64,000 nucleotides of DNA from Mangrovihabitans endophyticus (GCF_014646155.1 NZ_BMMX01000018.1:1-64000); one strand, 5' to 3'; numbered from the stretch's first letter, positions 19,765 to 28,265 are shown. Program-made: numbers and translations. Notes: generated by a model from the sequence alone, not told the origin.

Positions 19765-20178
19765 GACTCCTCGTTCTCCGCATCGGGAACGTCCCCCGGG
19801 CAGTGGGACGTCGGCGCTCGTGGGGGGCGCCCCGTGCTCGTACTCGCGGACCGGGAAGAGAGGCGGTTCGTGCCCTTCTCACGATGTGCCGTGCCTTCCC
19901 GTGCCCTCCCCCCATTACGTGCCGGGCGCTGCTGCGGATGAACGATCGGGCAGTTTTTACCGCGCGATTTGGCGGTGCCTTCCGGCCACACCGACCGACA
20001 GGGCCGTGAGCTGCGCAGATACGCGTCAGAAACCCGTGTTTAAGGCAAAAATAAGGTACGCGGGAGGGTGAGCCGGCGCACCCGCTGAACCTTTCCCGGA
20101 GCCGTCCCGAACTACTTGTCGTGCGGGCTTGCCGACACCTCGGCGCCTTTGACGCCTCTGGGTAAGGAGACGATTGCA
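19765..20178. other. Divergent intergenic region, 414 bases
   Basis: Lies between the ferric-reductase-like operon (minus) and a secreted-protein gene (plus) and should contain both promoters. It includes the only noticeably A/T-rich patches nearby (around 19950-19980 and 20030-20060). No confident -35/-10 pair, RNA gene or riboswitch was recognised. Confidence 0.5.
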
Positions 20179-21063
20179 GTGCGAATTCGCGCAACCGCAA
20201 CAATGCTCTCTGCCGCACTCGTCGCGACGGTGACCGCGCCGAGTCTGGCGGCGCCCGCCGCCGCGGCGGTGGACGGCATCGACCTGACCATTCAGGGCCT
20301 GCCGCAGACGTTCACCGCGGGCGCAGGCGCCCGTACGGTCACGGTGGTGGTGTCCACCGACCGGGATCAGCGATGCCAGAAGGTCCGCTGGTCGCTGGGG
20401 ATAGCGGCGGACGGCGTCGGGTTGAACCAGATCAGGATCGACCGGATCGAGCAGGACGGCTCCTTCCCGGTACGCGCGCAGACCGACGGCACCACCGCAC
20501 TGATCACCGACGTGCAACTGGATCCGGGGCAGCTATGCCCCGGCCGCACCGTCTCGGCGCGCTACCTGCTCGCCTTCGACGACGACGCCCGGGGCCAGGT
20601 GTCCTTCCGGGCGCAGGCGTTCGACGCGGACGGGCGGCTGCTGCAAGAGGCATCCGCGGCCAGCCGCGTGACGGGCGACGGCGGCGAGACGGATCCGCCG
20701 AGCCCCTCCCCCAGCGCCTCGGCGGAGTCACCCGGCGCGGAATCGCCCAGCCCGGAGTCACCCGGCACGGAATCACCCAGCCCGGACCCGGACGGGACCG
20801 AGGGCATCGGCGGCGACGGCGGGGCGGCATCCTCAGGCGCCGATGGCGGCGCCGCGGCCGGACCGGCCGACGGCGACCAGTTATCGGCCGACCCGGCCGC
20901 CAAGAACGGTCGGGCGCCGAGCCTGCTGGGACCAGGCTTGATCGTCGGAGCGGTGCTGGTCTTCCTGGGCGTCGCGCTGCTGATGCGGCTGCGCCTGCGT
21001 GCCCGCGAAACGGCACGACACAGCCACCATCAGATGCCGGCCCGCTTCTACCCGGCGCCCTGA
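20179..21063 (+). CDS. Secreted, C-terminally membrane-anchored hypothetical protein
   Basis: Unknown function, 294 residues. The signal peptide (ATMLSAALVATVTAPSLAAPAAA) is followed by a beta-rich domain of about 140 residues with two cysteines (DQRCQKVRW, GQLCPGRT), a Ser/Pro/Glu linker (ESPGAESPSPESPGTESPSP) and a C-terminal membrane helix (GLIVGAVLVFLGVALLMRLRL) ending in Arg/His, so the domain faces outside. GTG 20179 has AAGGAGA eight bases upstream. It is divergent from the cytochrome b/NuoF operon, which makes a shared envelope role possible but unproven. Confidence 0.75.
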   Translation: MRIRATATMLSAALVATVTAPSLAAPAAAAVDGIDLTIQGLPQTFTAGAGARTVTVVVSTDRDQRCQKVRWSLGIAADGVGLNQIRIDRIEQDGSFPVRAQTDGTTALITDVQLDPGQLCPGRTVSARYLLAFDDDARGQVSFRAQAFDADGRLLQEASAASRVTGDGGETDPPSPSPSASAESPGAESPSPESPGTESPSPDPDGTEGIGGDGGAASSGADGGAAAGPADGDQLSADPAAKNGRAPSLLGPGLIVGAVLVFLGVALLMRLRLRARETARHSHHQMPARFYPAP

Positions 21064-21223
21064 CGCCAGACCCTGACGCCAGACCCGGACGACTTGGACC
21101 CAGGCCACCCAGAAATGGGCGACTTAGGTCATTCCTGCACAGAACTTCAGGCTGGCTTAAGGCGGCCCGGGTCGCCAGGCCCTACGGTGATTCCGCAATC
21201 ACTGGCCACTGTGGAGGAACACC

Positions 21224-21883
21224 GTGAGTAAGCGCATTGGGATCTCAGCCGGGGTGGGCGCACTCGCGCTCACGCTGGTCGGCGTGTCCGCGACCATGTC
21301 GTTCGCCGGCGAAACCCCGGCCGACGTCGCCGGCAAGGCCGCCGGTACCCGGCAGGCCGCCGCAGCCAGCGGCCCGGCCGGCACCGCGGCAAGCGGCACC
21401 GCGGCGGAGCGTGCCGCCGCCGCGTTTCTGGGTGGCGTCCCGGCTGTGCCGGAGACCTTGAAGCCGCCGGCCGGGAACGTGGTGAACGCCGTCTACACCG
21501 CCAGTGGGGTGCAGGTGTACGGGTGTACGGACGGCGCGTGGACGCTTGTCGAACCAGCCGCGAACCTGACCGGCATCACGGTGCAGCCGGTGCGGAAGGT
21601 GAGCGCCATCCACTTCCGCGGGCCGAGCTGGGAGTCGGCCGAGGACGGATCGCTGGTCGAAGGCATGAGCCCGGTGTCGGCGCCGTCGGACACGCCGAAC
21701 AGCATTCCGCAGCTCCTGGTCACCAAGAAGCTCACCCGCGGCACCGGAGTGTTCGGGGCGGTGACGTACATCCAGCGGCTGTCCACGGTCGGCGGCATCG
21801 CTCCGGCCGGGGGCTGCGCGGCGGACGCGACGGCCGGCGTGCCGTACCGCGCCGTCTACCGCTTCTTCGTCGCCGGCCAGTGA
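21224..21883 (+). CDS. Secreted DUF3455-like protein
   Basis: A 219-residue exported protein. The signal (IGISAGVGALALTLVGVSATMSFA) is followed by an Ala-rich stretch and a domain with VNAVYTASGVQVYGCTDGAWTL, AIHFRGPSWESAEDGSLVEG, PQLLVTKKL and VTYIQRLSTVGGIAPAGGC, the typical pattern of DUF3455 proteins. Function unknown; four cysteines may form disulfides. GTG 21224 follows GTGGAGGAAC. It stands alone, with repeats after the stop and convergent to the arginase-fold gene. Confidence 0.8.
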   Translation: MSKRIGISAGVGALALTLVGVSATMSFAGETPADVAGKAAGTRQAAAASGPAGTAASGTAAERAAAAFLGGVPAVPETLKPPAGNVVNAVYTASGVQVYGCTDGAWTLVEPAANLTGITVQPVRKVSAIHFRGPSWESAEDGSLVEGMSPVSAPSDTPNSIPQLLVTKKLTRGTGVFGAVTYIQRLSTVGGIAPAGGCAADATAGVPYRAVYRFFVAGQ

Positions 21884-21931
21884 GGGCAGCCAGCGACTGA
21901 GGGCAGCCAGCGACTGAGGGCGGTCGGGGAC
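21881..21931. repeat. 17-bp direct repeat x 3 after a stop codon
   Basis: TGAGGGCAGCCAGCGAC occurs at 21881 (containing the stop of the DUF3455 gene) and again at 21898; a diverged third copy is at 21915. It fills the start of the 175-base gap to the convergent arginase-fold gene. Confidence 0.85.
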
Positions 21932-22058
21932 CGACGGGCAGCCGAGAAACACCGACAGGCGGCCGGGGACCGACGGGCCGTTGCCGGCCAGCCGAGCACC
22001 AGCCGGGTAACCAGTCGGCGAGGGGGCGGCGGCCCATGCCGCGGGCGGCCGGGCCATC

Positions 22059-22955
22059 TCAGGATCGCGGCCACGCCTTCATCAGGGATGTCAGCAATTC
22101 CCGCCGGACGCGCTCCACCCCCAGGTCGTCCGGCGGGCCCCAGGGGCACGCCACGTTCAGTACCGCCACCCGGCCGCTTGCCAGCACTCGGCGTACCGCG
22201 TGCACCACCTCGGCGGTGGACGGGCCGCCCGGCGCCGGGAACAGCAGTCCCGGCATCTCCGCGCTGTCCACCACGTCCACGTCGACGTGCAGGATCAGCG
22301 GGCCTGCCGGCAGCTCGTCCGGGTTGAGGGCGGTCACGCCGCAGCGGCGTACCGCCGACGCGGCCAGATATCGTTCCTCGGCCGCGTCCAGGTCGCGGGC
22401 GCCGACCAGCGTCGCGCGGTCCTCGGCGATCGGACGCAGCCCGATCGGGCGTGCCCAGTCGCCCGGATGCGCGCCGAGCAGCAGGCGCAGGGCGAGCCCG
22501 CCGAGGTATCCGGACTCGGTGGTCTCCCGGGTGTGCACGTCACCGTGCGCGTCGAACCACACGATCGCCGGGTCCAGGCCGGCCCGCTGGGCGCCGGCGA
22601 GCGCGGCGGCGGCGAACAGGCAGTCACCGCCGATCACGGTGACTGGGTCGCCGGCGCGCACCGCGGCAGCGACCTGGCCGGCGGCGGCCGAGTTCAGCGC
22701 GGCCAGGCGCGGCCACATCCCGCCGGGCGCGTCGCCGTCCGGCGCCCCAGCGGCATCCGGCACCCCAGCGGCGGACAGCACCCCAGCGGCATCCGGCACC
22801 CCAGCGGCATCCGGCACCCCAGCGGCGTCCGGCACACCGGCGGCGGACAGCACGCCAGCGGCGTCCAGCACGACCGCGGCGGCGCCGGGCGGTAACGGCA
22901 GCATGTCCGCGGGCAGCCGCCGGTCCTGGTGGTATGGGAGCATGACGACCGTCAC
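22059..22955 (-). CDS. Arginase/agmatinase-fold protein with an altered metal ligand
   Basis: A 298-residue ureohydrolase-fold protein. Metal-site motifs WFDAHGDVHT (D135, H137, D139) and LHVDVDVVD (D225, D227) are intact, but the first ligand motif GGDH is GGDC here (C112). The N-terminal region (31-72) is expanded by AAGVPD-type repeats from seven 18-bp DNA units. Substrate cannot be assigned: members act on arginine, agmatine, formiminoglutamate or guanidino acids. GTG 22955 overlaps the stop of the upstream GNAT gene (GTGA), so they are coupled. It could be a real hydrolase with a Cys ligand or a functionally shifted homologue. Confidence 0.82.
   Translation of the reverse strand: MTVVMLPYHQDRRLPADMLPLPPGAAAVVLDAAGVLSAAGVPDAAGVPDAAGVPDAAGVLSAAGVPDAAGAPDGDAPGGMWPRLAALNSAAAGQVAAAVRAGDPVTVIGGDCLFAAAALAGAQRAGLDPAIVWFDAHGDVHTRETTESGYLGGLALRLLLGAHPGDWARPIGLRPIAEDRATLVGARDLDAAEERYLAASAVRRCGVTALNPDELPAGPLILHVDVDVVDSAEMPGLLFPAPGGPSTAEVVHAVRRVLASGRVAVLNVACPWGPPDDLGVERVRRELLTSLMKAWPRS
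22747..22872. repeat. In-frame 18-bp tandem repeat x 7
   Basis: Seven units of CCAGCGGCATCCGGCACC and close variants inside the arginase-fold gene, encoding AAGVPD/AAGVLS on the minus strand. Several units are identical, suggesting recent expansion. Confidence 0.92.
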
Positions 22956-23536
22956 GCCTGTCCGTCCAATCGCAGCAGGGTCTCCTCGATGACGGCATCG
23001 CGCGCGTTCGCGTACGGCGTCTCCGTCCCGATGATCCGGAAGCCGGCCTTCTGCAGCACGCGCAGGGAGCCGTGGTTGTCGGCGGCGGCCCGCGCGTACA
23101 TCGGGCGGACGGTCTGCATCCGCAGGAAGCTCGCCAGGGCCCGGCTGGCGACGCCGCGGCCCCACTGTTTGCGGTCGATCCAGTAAGTGATCTCGGTGTC
23201 GCCCGCGACGACGAAGCTGGCGATGGTGCCCGCCAGGACGCCGTCGGCTTCGACGGCGCGCAGGACCACGTACGGCGAGGTGCGCAACCGGACGAAGTGG
23301 GCGTCGAAGCCGGCCCGGTCGTCGGGGTCGTCGGCGGTGAAGGCGGCCATCCACACGGCTTGCCGGTCGCGCATCTGGTCGTAGAGCGCGTCCAGGTCGG
23401 CGTCGGCGACGGCGCGCAACGTCACCGCGGGGCCGGGACCGGGGCCGGTGCCGGTGCCGGTGCCGGTGCCGGTGCCGGGGCCGGTGCCGGTGCCGACCGT
23501 GCCAGGGACACCCGTGCCGGGCGCGTTGGAGTTCAC
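22952..23536 (-). CDS. GNAT-family N-acetyltransferase
   Basis: A 194-residue RimJ/L-type acetyltransferase using acetyl-CoA on an amine of an unknown small molecule or protein N-terminus. VTLRAVADADLDALYDQMRD opens the fold; ITYWIDRKQWGRGVASRALA is the acetyl-CoA-binding motif A (Q/R-x-x-G-x-A), and NHGSLRVLQKAGF is motif B. The first 35 residues are a low-complexity Gly/Thr/Pro run (GTGTGTGTGTGPGPGP) from a hexanucleotide repeat at 23431-23497, so the folded domain starts near residue 37. It overlaps the arginase-fold gene by four bases. Divergent from the cellulase gene. Confidence 0.85.
   Translation of the reverse strand: MNSNAPGTGVPGTVGTGTGPGTGTGTGTGTGPGPGPAVTLRAVADADLDALYDQMRDRQAVWMAAFTADDPDDRAGFDAHFVRLRTSPYVVLRAVEADGVLAGTIASFVVAGDTEITYWIDRKQWGRGVASRALASFLRMQTVRPMYARAAADNHGSLRVLQKAGFRIIGTETPYANARDAVIEETLLRLDGQA
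23431..23497. repeat. Hexanucleotide repeat (GGTGCC/GGGGCC)
   Basis: About eleven hexamer units near the 5' end of the GNAT gene encode Gly-Thr and Gly-Pro pairs. Length changes would keep the frame and only alter the disordered leader. Confidence 0.9.
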
Positions 23537-23580
23537 GGCGGAAGCGTATCGGCTCCTCCGCCACCCGATCGATACCGGCT

Positions 23581-23609
23581 TTGACCTGCGGAAACGGCAG
23601 CTCTGTTAA
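23581..23609 (+). promoter_or_regulatory. Possible promoter of the GH6 cellulase gene
   Basis: TTGACC (23581) and TGTTAA (23604) are separated by 17 bases. The CebR-type operator follows about 30 bases after the expected transcription start, which suits repression by blocking elongation. The -10 match is weak. An AAATTG/CAATTT inverted repeat also lies just downstream (about 23613-23630). Confidence 0.35.
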
Positions 23610-23644
23610 CGAAAAATTGCTGAACAATTTCTGGGTCATTGCGG

Positions 23645-23658
23645 TGGGAGCGCTCCCA
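23645..23658. promoter_or_regulatory. CebR/CelR-type operator
   Basis: TGGGAGCGCTCCCA is a perfect 14-bp palindrome and identical to the operator bound by the LacI-family cellobiose-responsive repressors CebR (Streptomyces) and CelR (Thermobifida). It sits 45 bases before the cellulase start. This predicts cellobiose or cello-oligosaccharide induction. No cebR-like gene lies in the window. Confidence 0.9.
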
Positions 23659-23702
23659 TGCCATGCTGGCGGAGCGATGCCCCTCAATCCCTGGAGTCCT
23701 GT

Positions 23703-25475
23703 ATGAGACCCCGTTCCCCACACCTGGTCCGCGGCCTCACCGCCGCGGCCGCCCTCACCCTCGTCTCCGGTCTCGGCGTGGCTGTGGCGAGCCAGGCCAG
23801 CGCGGCAGCAGGATGTCGCGTGGACTATTCGGTGAACCAGTGGAACACCGGCTTCACCGGAACCATCAACCTGACCAACCTGGGTGACCCGATCACCAAC
23901 GGCTGGACGCTGACCTGGACGTTCCCCGGGAACCAGCACATCACCAACGGCTGGAGCGGCACCTTCAACCAGTCCGGCCAGAACGTCACGGTGACCAGCC
24001 CGTCCTGGTCGTCGACGCTGGGTACGAACGCGACGGCGAACCTCGGCTTCAACGCCGACTACAGCGGGACGAACACGGCGCCGTCCTCGTTCTCGCTCAA
24101 CGGCACGGCGTGCACCGGCTCGACGCCCACCAACCCGCCGACCACCACGCCCACCACCCCGCCGACGACGACACCCACCACGCCGCCGACGACCAACCCG
24201 ACCACCCCGCCGACGACGAACCCGCCGTCGGGCACCAAGGTGGACAACCCGTACGTGGGCGCCCGTGGCTATGTGAACCCGGAGTGGAAGGCCAAGGCGG
24301 AGTCGGTGTCCGGCGGAAGCCGGGTGTCGAACAACCCGACGGGCGTCTGGCTGGACCGGATCGCGGCCATCGAAGGCACCTCCGACAGCAGCTCGAACGG
24401 CAGCATGGGCATGCGTGACCACCTGGACGCCGCGCTGGACCAGGGCGCCGGCTTCATCCAGTTCGTCATCTACAACCTGCCCGGCCGGGACTGCTCGGCG
24501 CTGGCCTCCAACGGCGAGCTCGGCACCGACGAACTGCCGCGCTACAAGTCGGAGTACATCGACCCCATCGCGTCGATCGAGTCCGACCCGAAGTACCGCA
24601 GCCTGCGGATCATCAACATCGTTGAGATCGACTCGCTGCCGAACCTGGTCACCAACACCAACGTCGCCACCTGCGCCACGATGAAGGCCAACGGCGGGTA
24701 CGTGCAGGGCGTCGGGTACGCGCTGAACAAGCTCGGCGCCATCGGCAACGCCTACAACTACGTGGATGCGGCGCACCACGGATGGATCGGCTGGGACAGC
24801 AACTTCGGCCCGTCCGCCGACATCATGCTCGAAGCCGCCCGCGCGTCGGGCAACGTGAACAACGTGACCGGCTTCATCACCAACACCGCGAACTACTCGG
24901 CGCTGCGTGAGCCGTACTTCTCCATCAGCACGACGGTCAACGGCACGTCGGTCCGGCAGTCCAAGTGGGTCGACTGGAACCAGTACGTCGACGAGCTGTC
25001 GTTCGCCCAGGCGTTCCGGCAGAAGCTGGTGTCGGTGGGCTTCAACTCCAACATCGGCATGCTGATCGACACGTCCCGCAACGGCTGGGGCGGCCCGAAC
25101 CGGCCCACCGCCGCGAGCACCTCGACGAACGTGGACACCTTCGTCGACCAGTCCCGCATCGACCGCCGGATCCACGCCGGCAACTGGTGCAACCAGTCCG
25201 GCGCCGGCCTGGGCGAGCGCCCGCAGTCGGCCCCGGCATCCGGCATCGACGCGTACGTCTGGATCAAGCCCCCGGGTGAGTCGGACGGCTCCAGCAGCCT
25301 GATCCCGAACGACGAGGGCAAGGGCTTCGACCGGATGTGCGACCCGACCTACACCGGCAACGAGCGCAACGGCAACAACATGACCGGCGCGCTGCCCAAC
25401 GCCCCGATCTCCGGAGCTTGGTTCCCCGCCCAGTTCCAGCAGCTCATGGCGAACGCCTACCCGCCGTTGTCCTGA
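23703..25475 (+). CDS. Secreted GH6 cellulase (cellobiohydrolase type) with N-terminal CBM2
   Basis: Cleaves beta-1,4-glucan outside the cell, probably releasing cellobiose from chain ends. The 590-residue protein has a signal peptide (to about residue 36), a CBM2 cellulose-binding domain (about 38-138; conserved Trp in NGWTLTWTF, ITNGWSG, SPSWSS), a Thr/Pro linker of PTTTPTTPPTT type (about 141-177) and a GH6 catalytic domain. The GH6 signature GRDCSALASNGEL holds the catalytic acid Asp, and VEIDSLPNLVTN corresponds to the second signature. Length and the C-terminal ISGAWFPAQFQQLMANAYPPL favour an exo-acting Cel6B-like enzyme. The CebR-type operator is upstream and two hairpins follow. Confidence 0.94.
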   Translation: MRPRSPHLVRGLTAAAALTLVSGLGVAVASQASAAAGCRVDYSVNQWNTGFTGTINLTNLGDPITNGWTLTWTFPGNQHITNGWSGTFNQSGQNVTVTSPSWSSTLGTNATANLGFNADYSGTNTAPSSFSLNGTACTGSTPTNPPTTTPTTPPTTTPTTPPTTNPTTPPTTNPPSGTKVDNPYVGARGYVNPEWKAKAESVSGGSRVSNNPTGVWLDRIAAIEGTSDSSSNGSMGMRDHLDAALDQGAGFIQFVIYNLPGRDCSALASNGELGTDELPRYKSEYIDPIASIESDPKYRSLRIINIVEIDSLPNLVTNTNVATCATMKANGGYVQGVGYALNKLGAIGNAYNYVDAAHHGWIGWDSNFGPSADIMLEAARASGNVNNVTGFITNTANYSALREPYFSISTTVNGTSVRQSKWVDWNQYVDELSFAQAFRQKLVSVGFNSNIGMLIDTSRNGWGGPNRPTAASTSTNVDTFVDQSRIDRRIHAGNWCNQSGAGLGERPQSAPASGIDAYVWIKPPGESDGSSSLIPNDEGKGFDRMCDPTYTGNERNGNNMTGALPNAPISGAWFPAQFQQLMANAYPPLS

Positions 25476-25500
25476 TCGGCTCGGACTGCGGCTCGACTCC

Positions 25501-25533
25501 GGACCCCGCCCCTCGTTCCCAGGGGCGGGGTCC
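25501..25533. terminator. Strong hairpin after the GH6 gene (first of two)
   Basis: A perfect 13-bp stem GGACCCCGCCCCT / AGGGGCGGGGTCC with a 7-base loop, 26 bases after the cellulase stop and before the end of the convergent GH2 gene. It has no U-tract, as is common in actinobacteria. Confidence 0.85.
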
Positions 25534-25547
25534 GGCCCCCACCGCAA

Positions 25548-25582
25548 CAGCCCCGCCCCGGGGAAATACCGGGGCGGGGCTG
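25548..25582. terminator. Strong hairpin between convergent genes (second of two)
   Basis: A perfect 14-bp stem CAGCCCCGCCCCGG / CCGGGGCGGGGCTG with a 7-base loop. With its neighbour it separates the convergent cellulase and GH2 genes, so it likely works for both strands. Confidence 0.85.
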
Positions 25583-25604
25583 TTCGCTTCGTGCGTACGG
25601 GCGG

Positions 25605-28097
25605 TCAGTTGCCGCTCTGGTAGAGCTCGGTGATCTCCGACGGGGACAGCGCCCGGTCGTAGAGGTGCACCTGGTCCACGGTGCCGTCCAGGTAGTCCAC
25701 CGCGTTGCCGCCGAACTTGCCGCGGCCGATCACCGTGTGGCCGGTGGGGGCCGCCTGCGGCATGCAGGCGCTGACCTTTCCGGCGAGCTGGCCGTCCACG
25801 TAGAGCCGCAGCTCGCCCTTGACCGAGTCGCGCACGCCGACCAGGTGGTACCAGCGGCCGGCCTCCGGCTTGACCGGGGCCAGCGCCCGCACGCCCGCGA
25901 AGCTCATCGCGAACCGCTGGTCGGCGCCCGAGTACTGCAGGAAGAAGTCGCTGTTGCTGGCGCCGTCCTGGCTGACCACGGTCTGGAAGGCACCGTCCGC
26001 CTTGTCCAGCTTGACCCACGCCGCCGCGGTGTAGTCGGAGGCGGTGTTCACCAGCGGCGCGCCGGTGTCCACGTACTGGTTCGAGCCGTTCAGCGCGACG
26101 CCCTGACCGGTGTGGGCGTCGACGTAGGCCGGGTCGCCGACCAGGGTGGCGTCGTGGTCGCCGGCCTCGTCGGTGGTCGAGCCGTCCAGCGGGTAGTACG
26201 CCACGCCGGTCAACCCGGGTGTGCCGGCCGGCGGCTGCGGCACGCTGCTGCCGTCCCCGGTGGCCTCCCGGATGATCCGCCGGTTGACGTTGCGCACCTT
26301 GGTCATGTCCATCTTGGCGACCTGCCGGTCGTACGTGAAGAAGCCGTTGAGCTCGCCTTCCACGTCGGTGATCTGGGTGTAGATCGCCGCGCTGATGCCG
26401 CACGAGTTGGCCGAGGTGATGACCGCCTGCTGGTTCTGCACGTACTTCTTGGTCAGCGTGGCGGAATCCGGCTCCATCTCGTACGCCTGGCCGTCGCCGA
26501 ACCACATGTGGTTGGGCACCTTGAGGCCGAAACCGCCGTGTTCACCGTCGATGGCTACGCGGGTGTCGTCGGGTGCCGGCGAGGCCGGGCCGGTGTACTG
26601 GTGGAAGTCGATGACGTCGCCGGCGCCCGAGTCGCCGTGGGAGTTGCAGCAGTTGACGCCGCTGTGCGCGTTGACCAGGCGAGTGGGGTCCTGCGCCTTG
26701 ACCTCGTCGGCGATGCGGCCGGTGGCGTCCCGGTCCCACTCGCCCCAGCCCTCGTTGAACGGCACCCAGGCGACGATGGACGTCCAGTTCTGGTGTTCGC
26801 GCACCATTTCGTGCAGTTCGGACTCGAACTGGTCGCGCCATGCCGGCGGGATCGGGCCGGTGTTGCTGGCCGGCATGTCCTGCCACACCATCAGGCCCAG
26901 CTTGTCCGCCCAGTAGTACCAGCGGTCCGGCTCCACCTTGATGTGCTTGCGCACCGCGTTGAAGCCCATCGCCTTGTGCTGTTCCAGGTCGAAACGCAGG
27001 CCGGCGTCGGTCGGCGCGGTGTTCAGCCCGTCCGGCCAGAAGCCCTGGTCGAGGGTGGCCATGTTGAACAGGATCTGGCCGTTGAGCGCGATCCGGTTCT
27101 TGCCGTCGGCGCCCTTCTTGATGCCGATCTCGCGCAGCCCGAAGTAGGAGCCGACGGTGTCCACCGTGGTGCCCTTGTCCTTCAGGGACACCTCGAGGTC
27201 GTACAGGTACGGATGGTCCGGGGACCACAGTTTCGGGTTGCGGATCGGCAGGGTCAGCTCGGTGTTCGCGGCGCCGGTGACGTGCCCGACGTTCGCGCCG
27301 TTGGCGGCCCGCGCCACCAGCTTGGCCTTCAGATCGCCGCTGTCCACGGTGTGCACGGTGACCTTGAGCGTCCCGGCCTCGACGTCCGGTGTCATGGACA
27401 GGCTCGCGATGTGCGCCGCCGGCACCGGCTCCATCCACACCGTCCGCCAGATGCCGGAGCTGCCCTGGTAGAAGATGCCGTGGTCGCTGGTGCGGCGCTG
27501 CTTGCCGATGGGCTGGCCGGTGGCGTCGGTGAGGTCTTCGGCCCAGACGATCAGCTCCTGCGGACCGTTGCCGCGCAGCGCGTCGGTGACGTCCACGTCG
27601 AAGCCGTCGTAGCCGCCGCGGTGGGTCGCCACCTGGGTGCCGTTGACCCACACCTTGGCGTCGTAGTCGACCGCGCCGAAGTGCAGCAGCAGCCGGTTCC
27701 CGGCGGCCAGGCGCCACGCCGCCGGGACGGTGAAGGTGCGCCGGTACCACATGCGGTCCTCGTGCCGCTGGATGCCGGACAACGCGGACTCGATCGGGTA
27801 GGGCACCAGCACCCGCTCGCCGAGGTCCTGCCCGACCGGGGGCGCCTGGTCCACGTCGGCCTTGGCGAACTGCCACACGCCGTTGAGGTTGCGCCATGCG
27901 TCGCGGGTCATCTGCGGCCGCGGGTATTCGGGCAGCGCGTTGTTCGGGCCGACCTCGGCCGTCCACGGGGTGGACAGCGGCGGGTTGCCCTTGTGCCAGG
28001 CCGGTGCCGCGCTCGCGCCCTGCGCCGGCGCGATGAAACCGGCCGTGAGCAGGGTCGCGGCGGCTACCGTCAGTGCCCGCCGTCGTCGTTTCAGCAT
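25605..28097 (-). CDS. Secreted GH2-family glycoside hydrolase with C-terminal LamG domain
   Basis: An 830-residue exported enzyme. The signal peptide (RRRRALTVAAATLLTAGFIA) is followed by the GH2 sugar-binding jelly roll (MWYRRTFTVPAAWR, FGAVDYDAKVWVNG), an immunoglobulin-like domain and a TIM barrel with acid/base E449 in PFNEGWGEWD and probable nucleophile E519 in IDGEHGGFG. The last ~170 residues are a LamG/concanavalin-like module (YYPLDGSTTDEAGDHDATLV; LYDRALSPSEI). Substrate unknown: GH2 includes beta-galactosidase, glucuronidase and mannosidase activities. ATG 28097 follows AGGGAG. Two LacI-like boxes upstream suggest sugar control. Confidence 0.88.
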   Translation of the reverse strand: MLKRRRRALTVAAATLLTAGFIAPAQGASAAPAWHKGNPPLSTPWTAEVGPNNALPEYPRPQMTRDAWRNLNGVWQFAKADVDQAPPVGQDLGERVLVPYPIESALSGIQRHEDRMWYRRTFTVPAAWRLAAGNRLLLHFGAVDYDAKVWVNGTQVATHRGGYDGFDVDVTDALRGNGPQELIVWAEDLTDATGQPIGKQRRTSDHGIFYQGSSGIWRTVWMEPVPAAHIASLSMTPDVEAGTLKVTVHTVDSGDLKAKLVARAANGANVGHVTGAANTELTLPIRNPKLWSPDHPYLYDLEVSLKDKGTTVDTVGSYFGLREIGIKKGADGKNRIALNGQILFNMATLDQGFWPDGLNTAPTDAGLRFDLEQHKAMGFNAVRKHIKVEPDRWYYWADKLGLMVWQDMPASNTGPIPPAWRDQFESELHEMVREHQNWTSIVAWVPFNEGWGEWDRDATGRIADEVKAQDPTRLVNAHSGVNCCNSHGDSGAGDVIDFHQYTGPASPAPDDTRVAIDGEHGGFGLKVPNHMWFGDGQAYEMEPDSATLTKKYVQNQQAVITSANSCGISAAIYTQITDVEGELNGFFTYDRQVAKMDMTKVRNVNRRIIREATGDGSSVPQPPAGTPGLTGVAYYPLDGSTTDEAGDHDATLVGDPAYVDAHTGQGVALNGSNQYVDTGAPLVNTASDYTAAAWVKLDKADGAFQTVVSQDGASNSDFFLQYSGADQRFAMSFAGVRALAPVKPEAGRWYHLVGVRDSVKGELRLYVDGQLAGKVSACMPQAAPTGHTVIGRGKFGGNAVDYLDGTVDQVHLYDRALSPSEITELYQSGN

Positions 28098-28189
28098 GGG
28101 TTCGCTCCCTTTCATCGCCACGCGGGCAGCACCGTCCGGCGCGCCACGTGTCCGTGTGGAGCGCTCGCGGTCCGCCATGAGCAAACACA

Positions 28190-28265
28190 TTTCAACAACG
28201 TTGCTCAGGTAACGTCAAGGTTGCGCGCGTATCAAATCGAGCGTTGGACACGTTTCAACATCGTT
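28190..28265. promoter_or_regulatory. Two matching boxes upstream of the GH2 gene, possible LacI-type operators
   Basis: TTTCAACAACGTT (28190-28202) and TTTCAACATCGTT (28253-28265) differ by one base. The first lies in AACAACGTTGCT (28194-28205), a near-perfect palindrome with a central CG as in LacI-family operators. Both are 93-168 bases upstream of the GH2 start. The regulator is not in the window. Confidence 0.45.

Noticed and set aside
22956..25547. Very long minus-strand open frame (upstream extension of the arginase-fold frame, up to 1162 codons) opposite the GNAT region and cellulase
   Set aside because: High GC makes antisense frames open. It opposes a clear CBM2-GH6 protein, and the composition is Arg/Val/His-rich without any domain.
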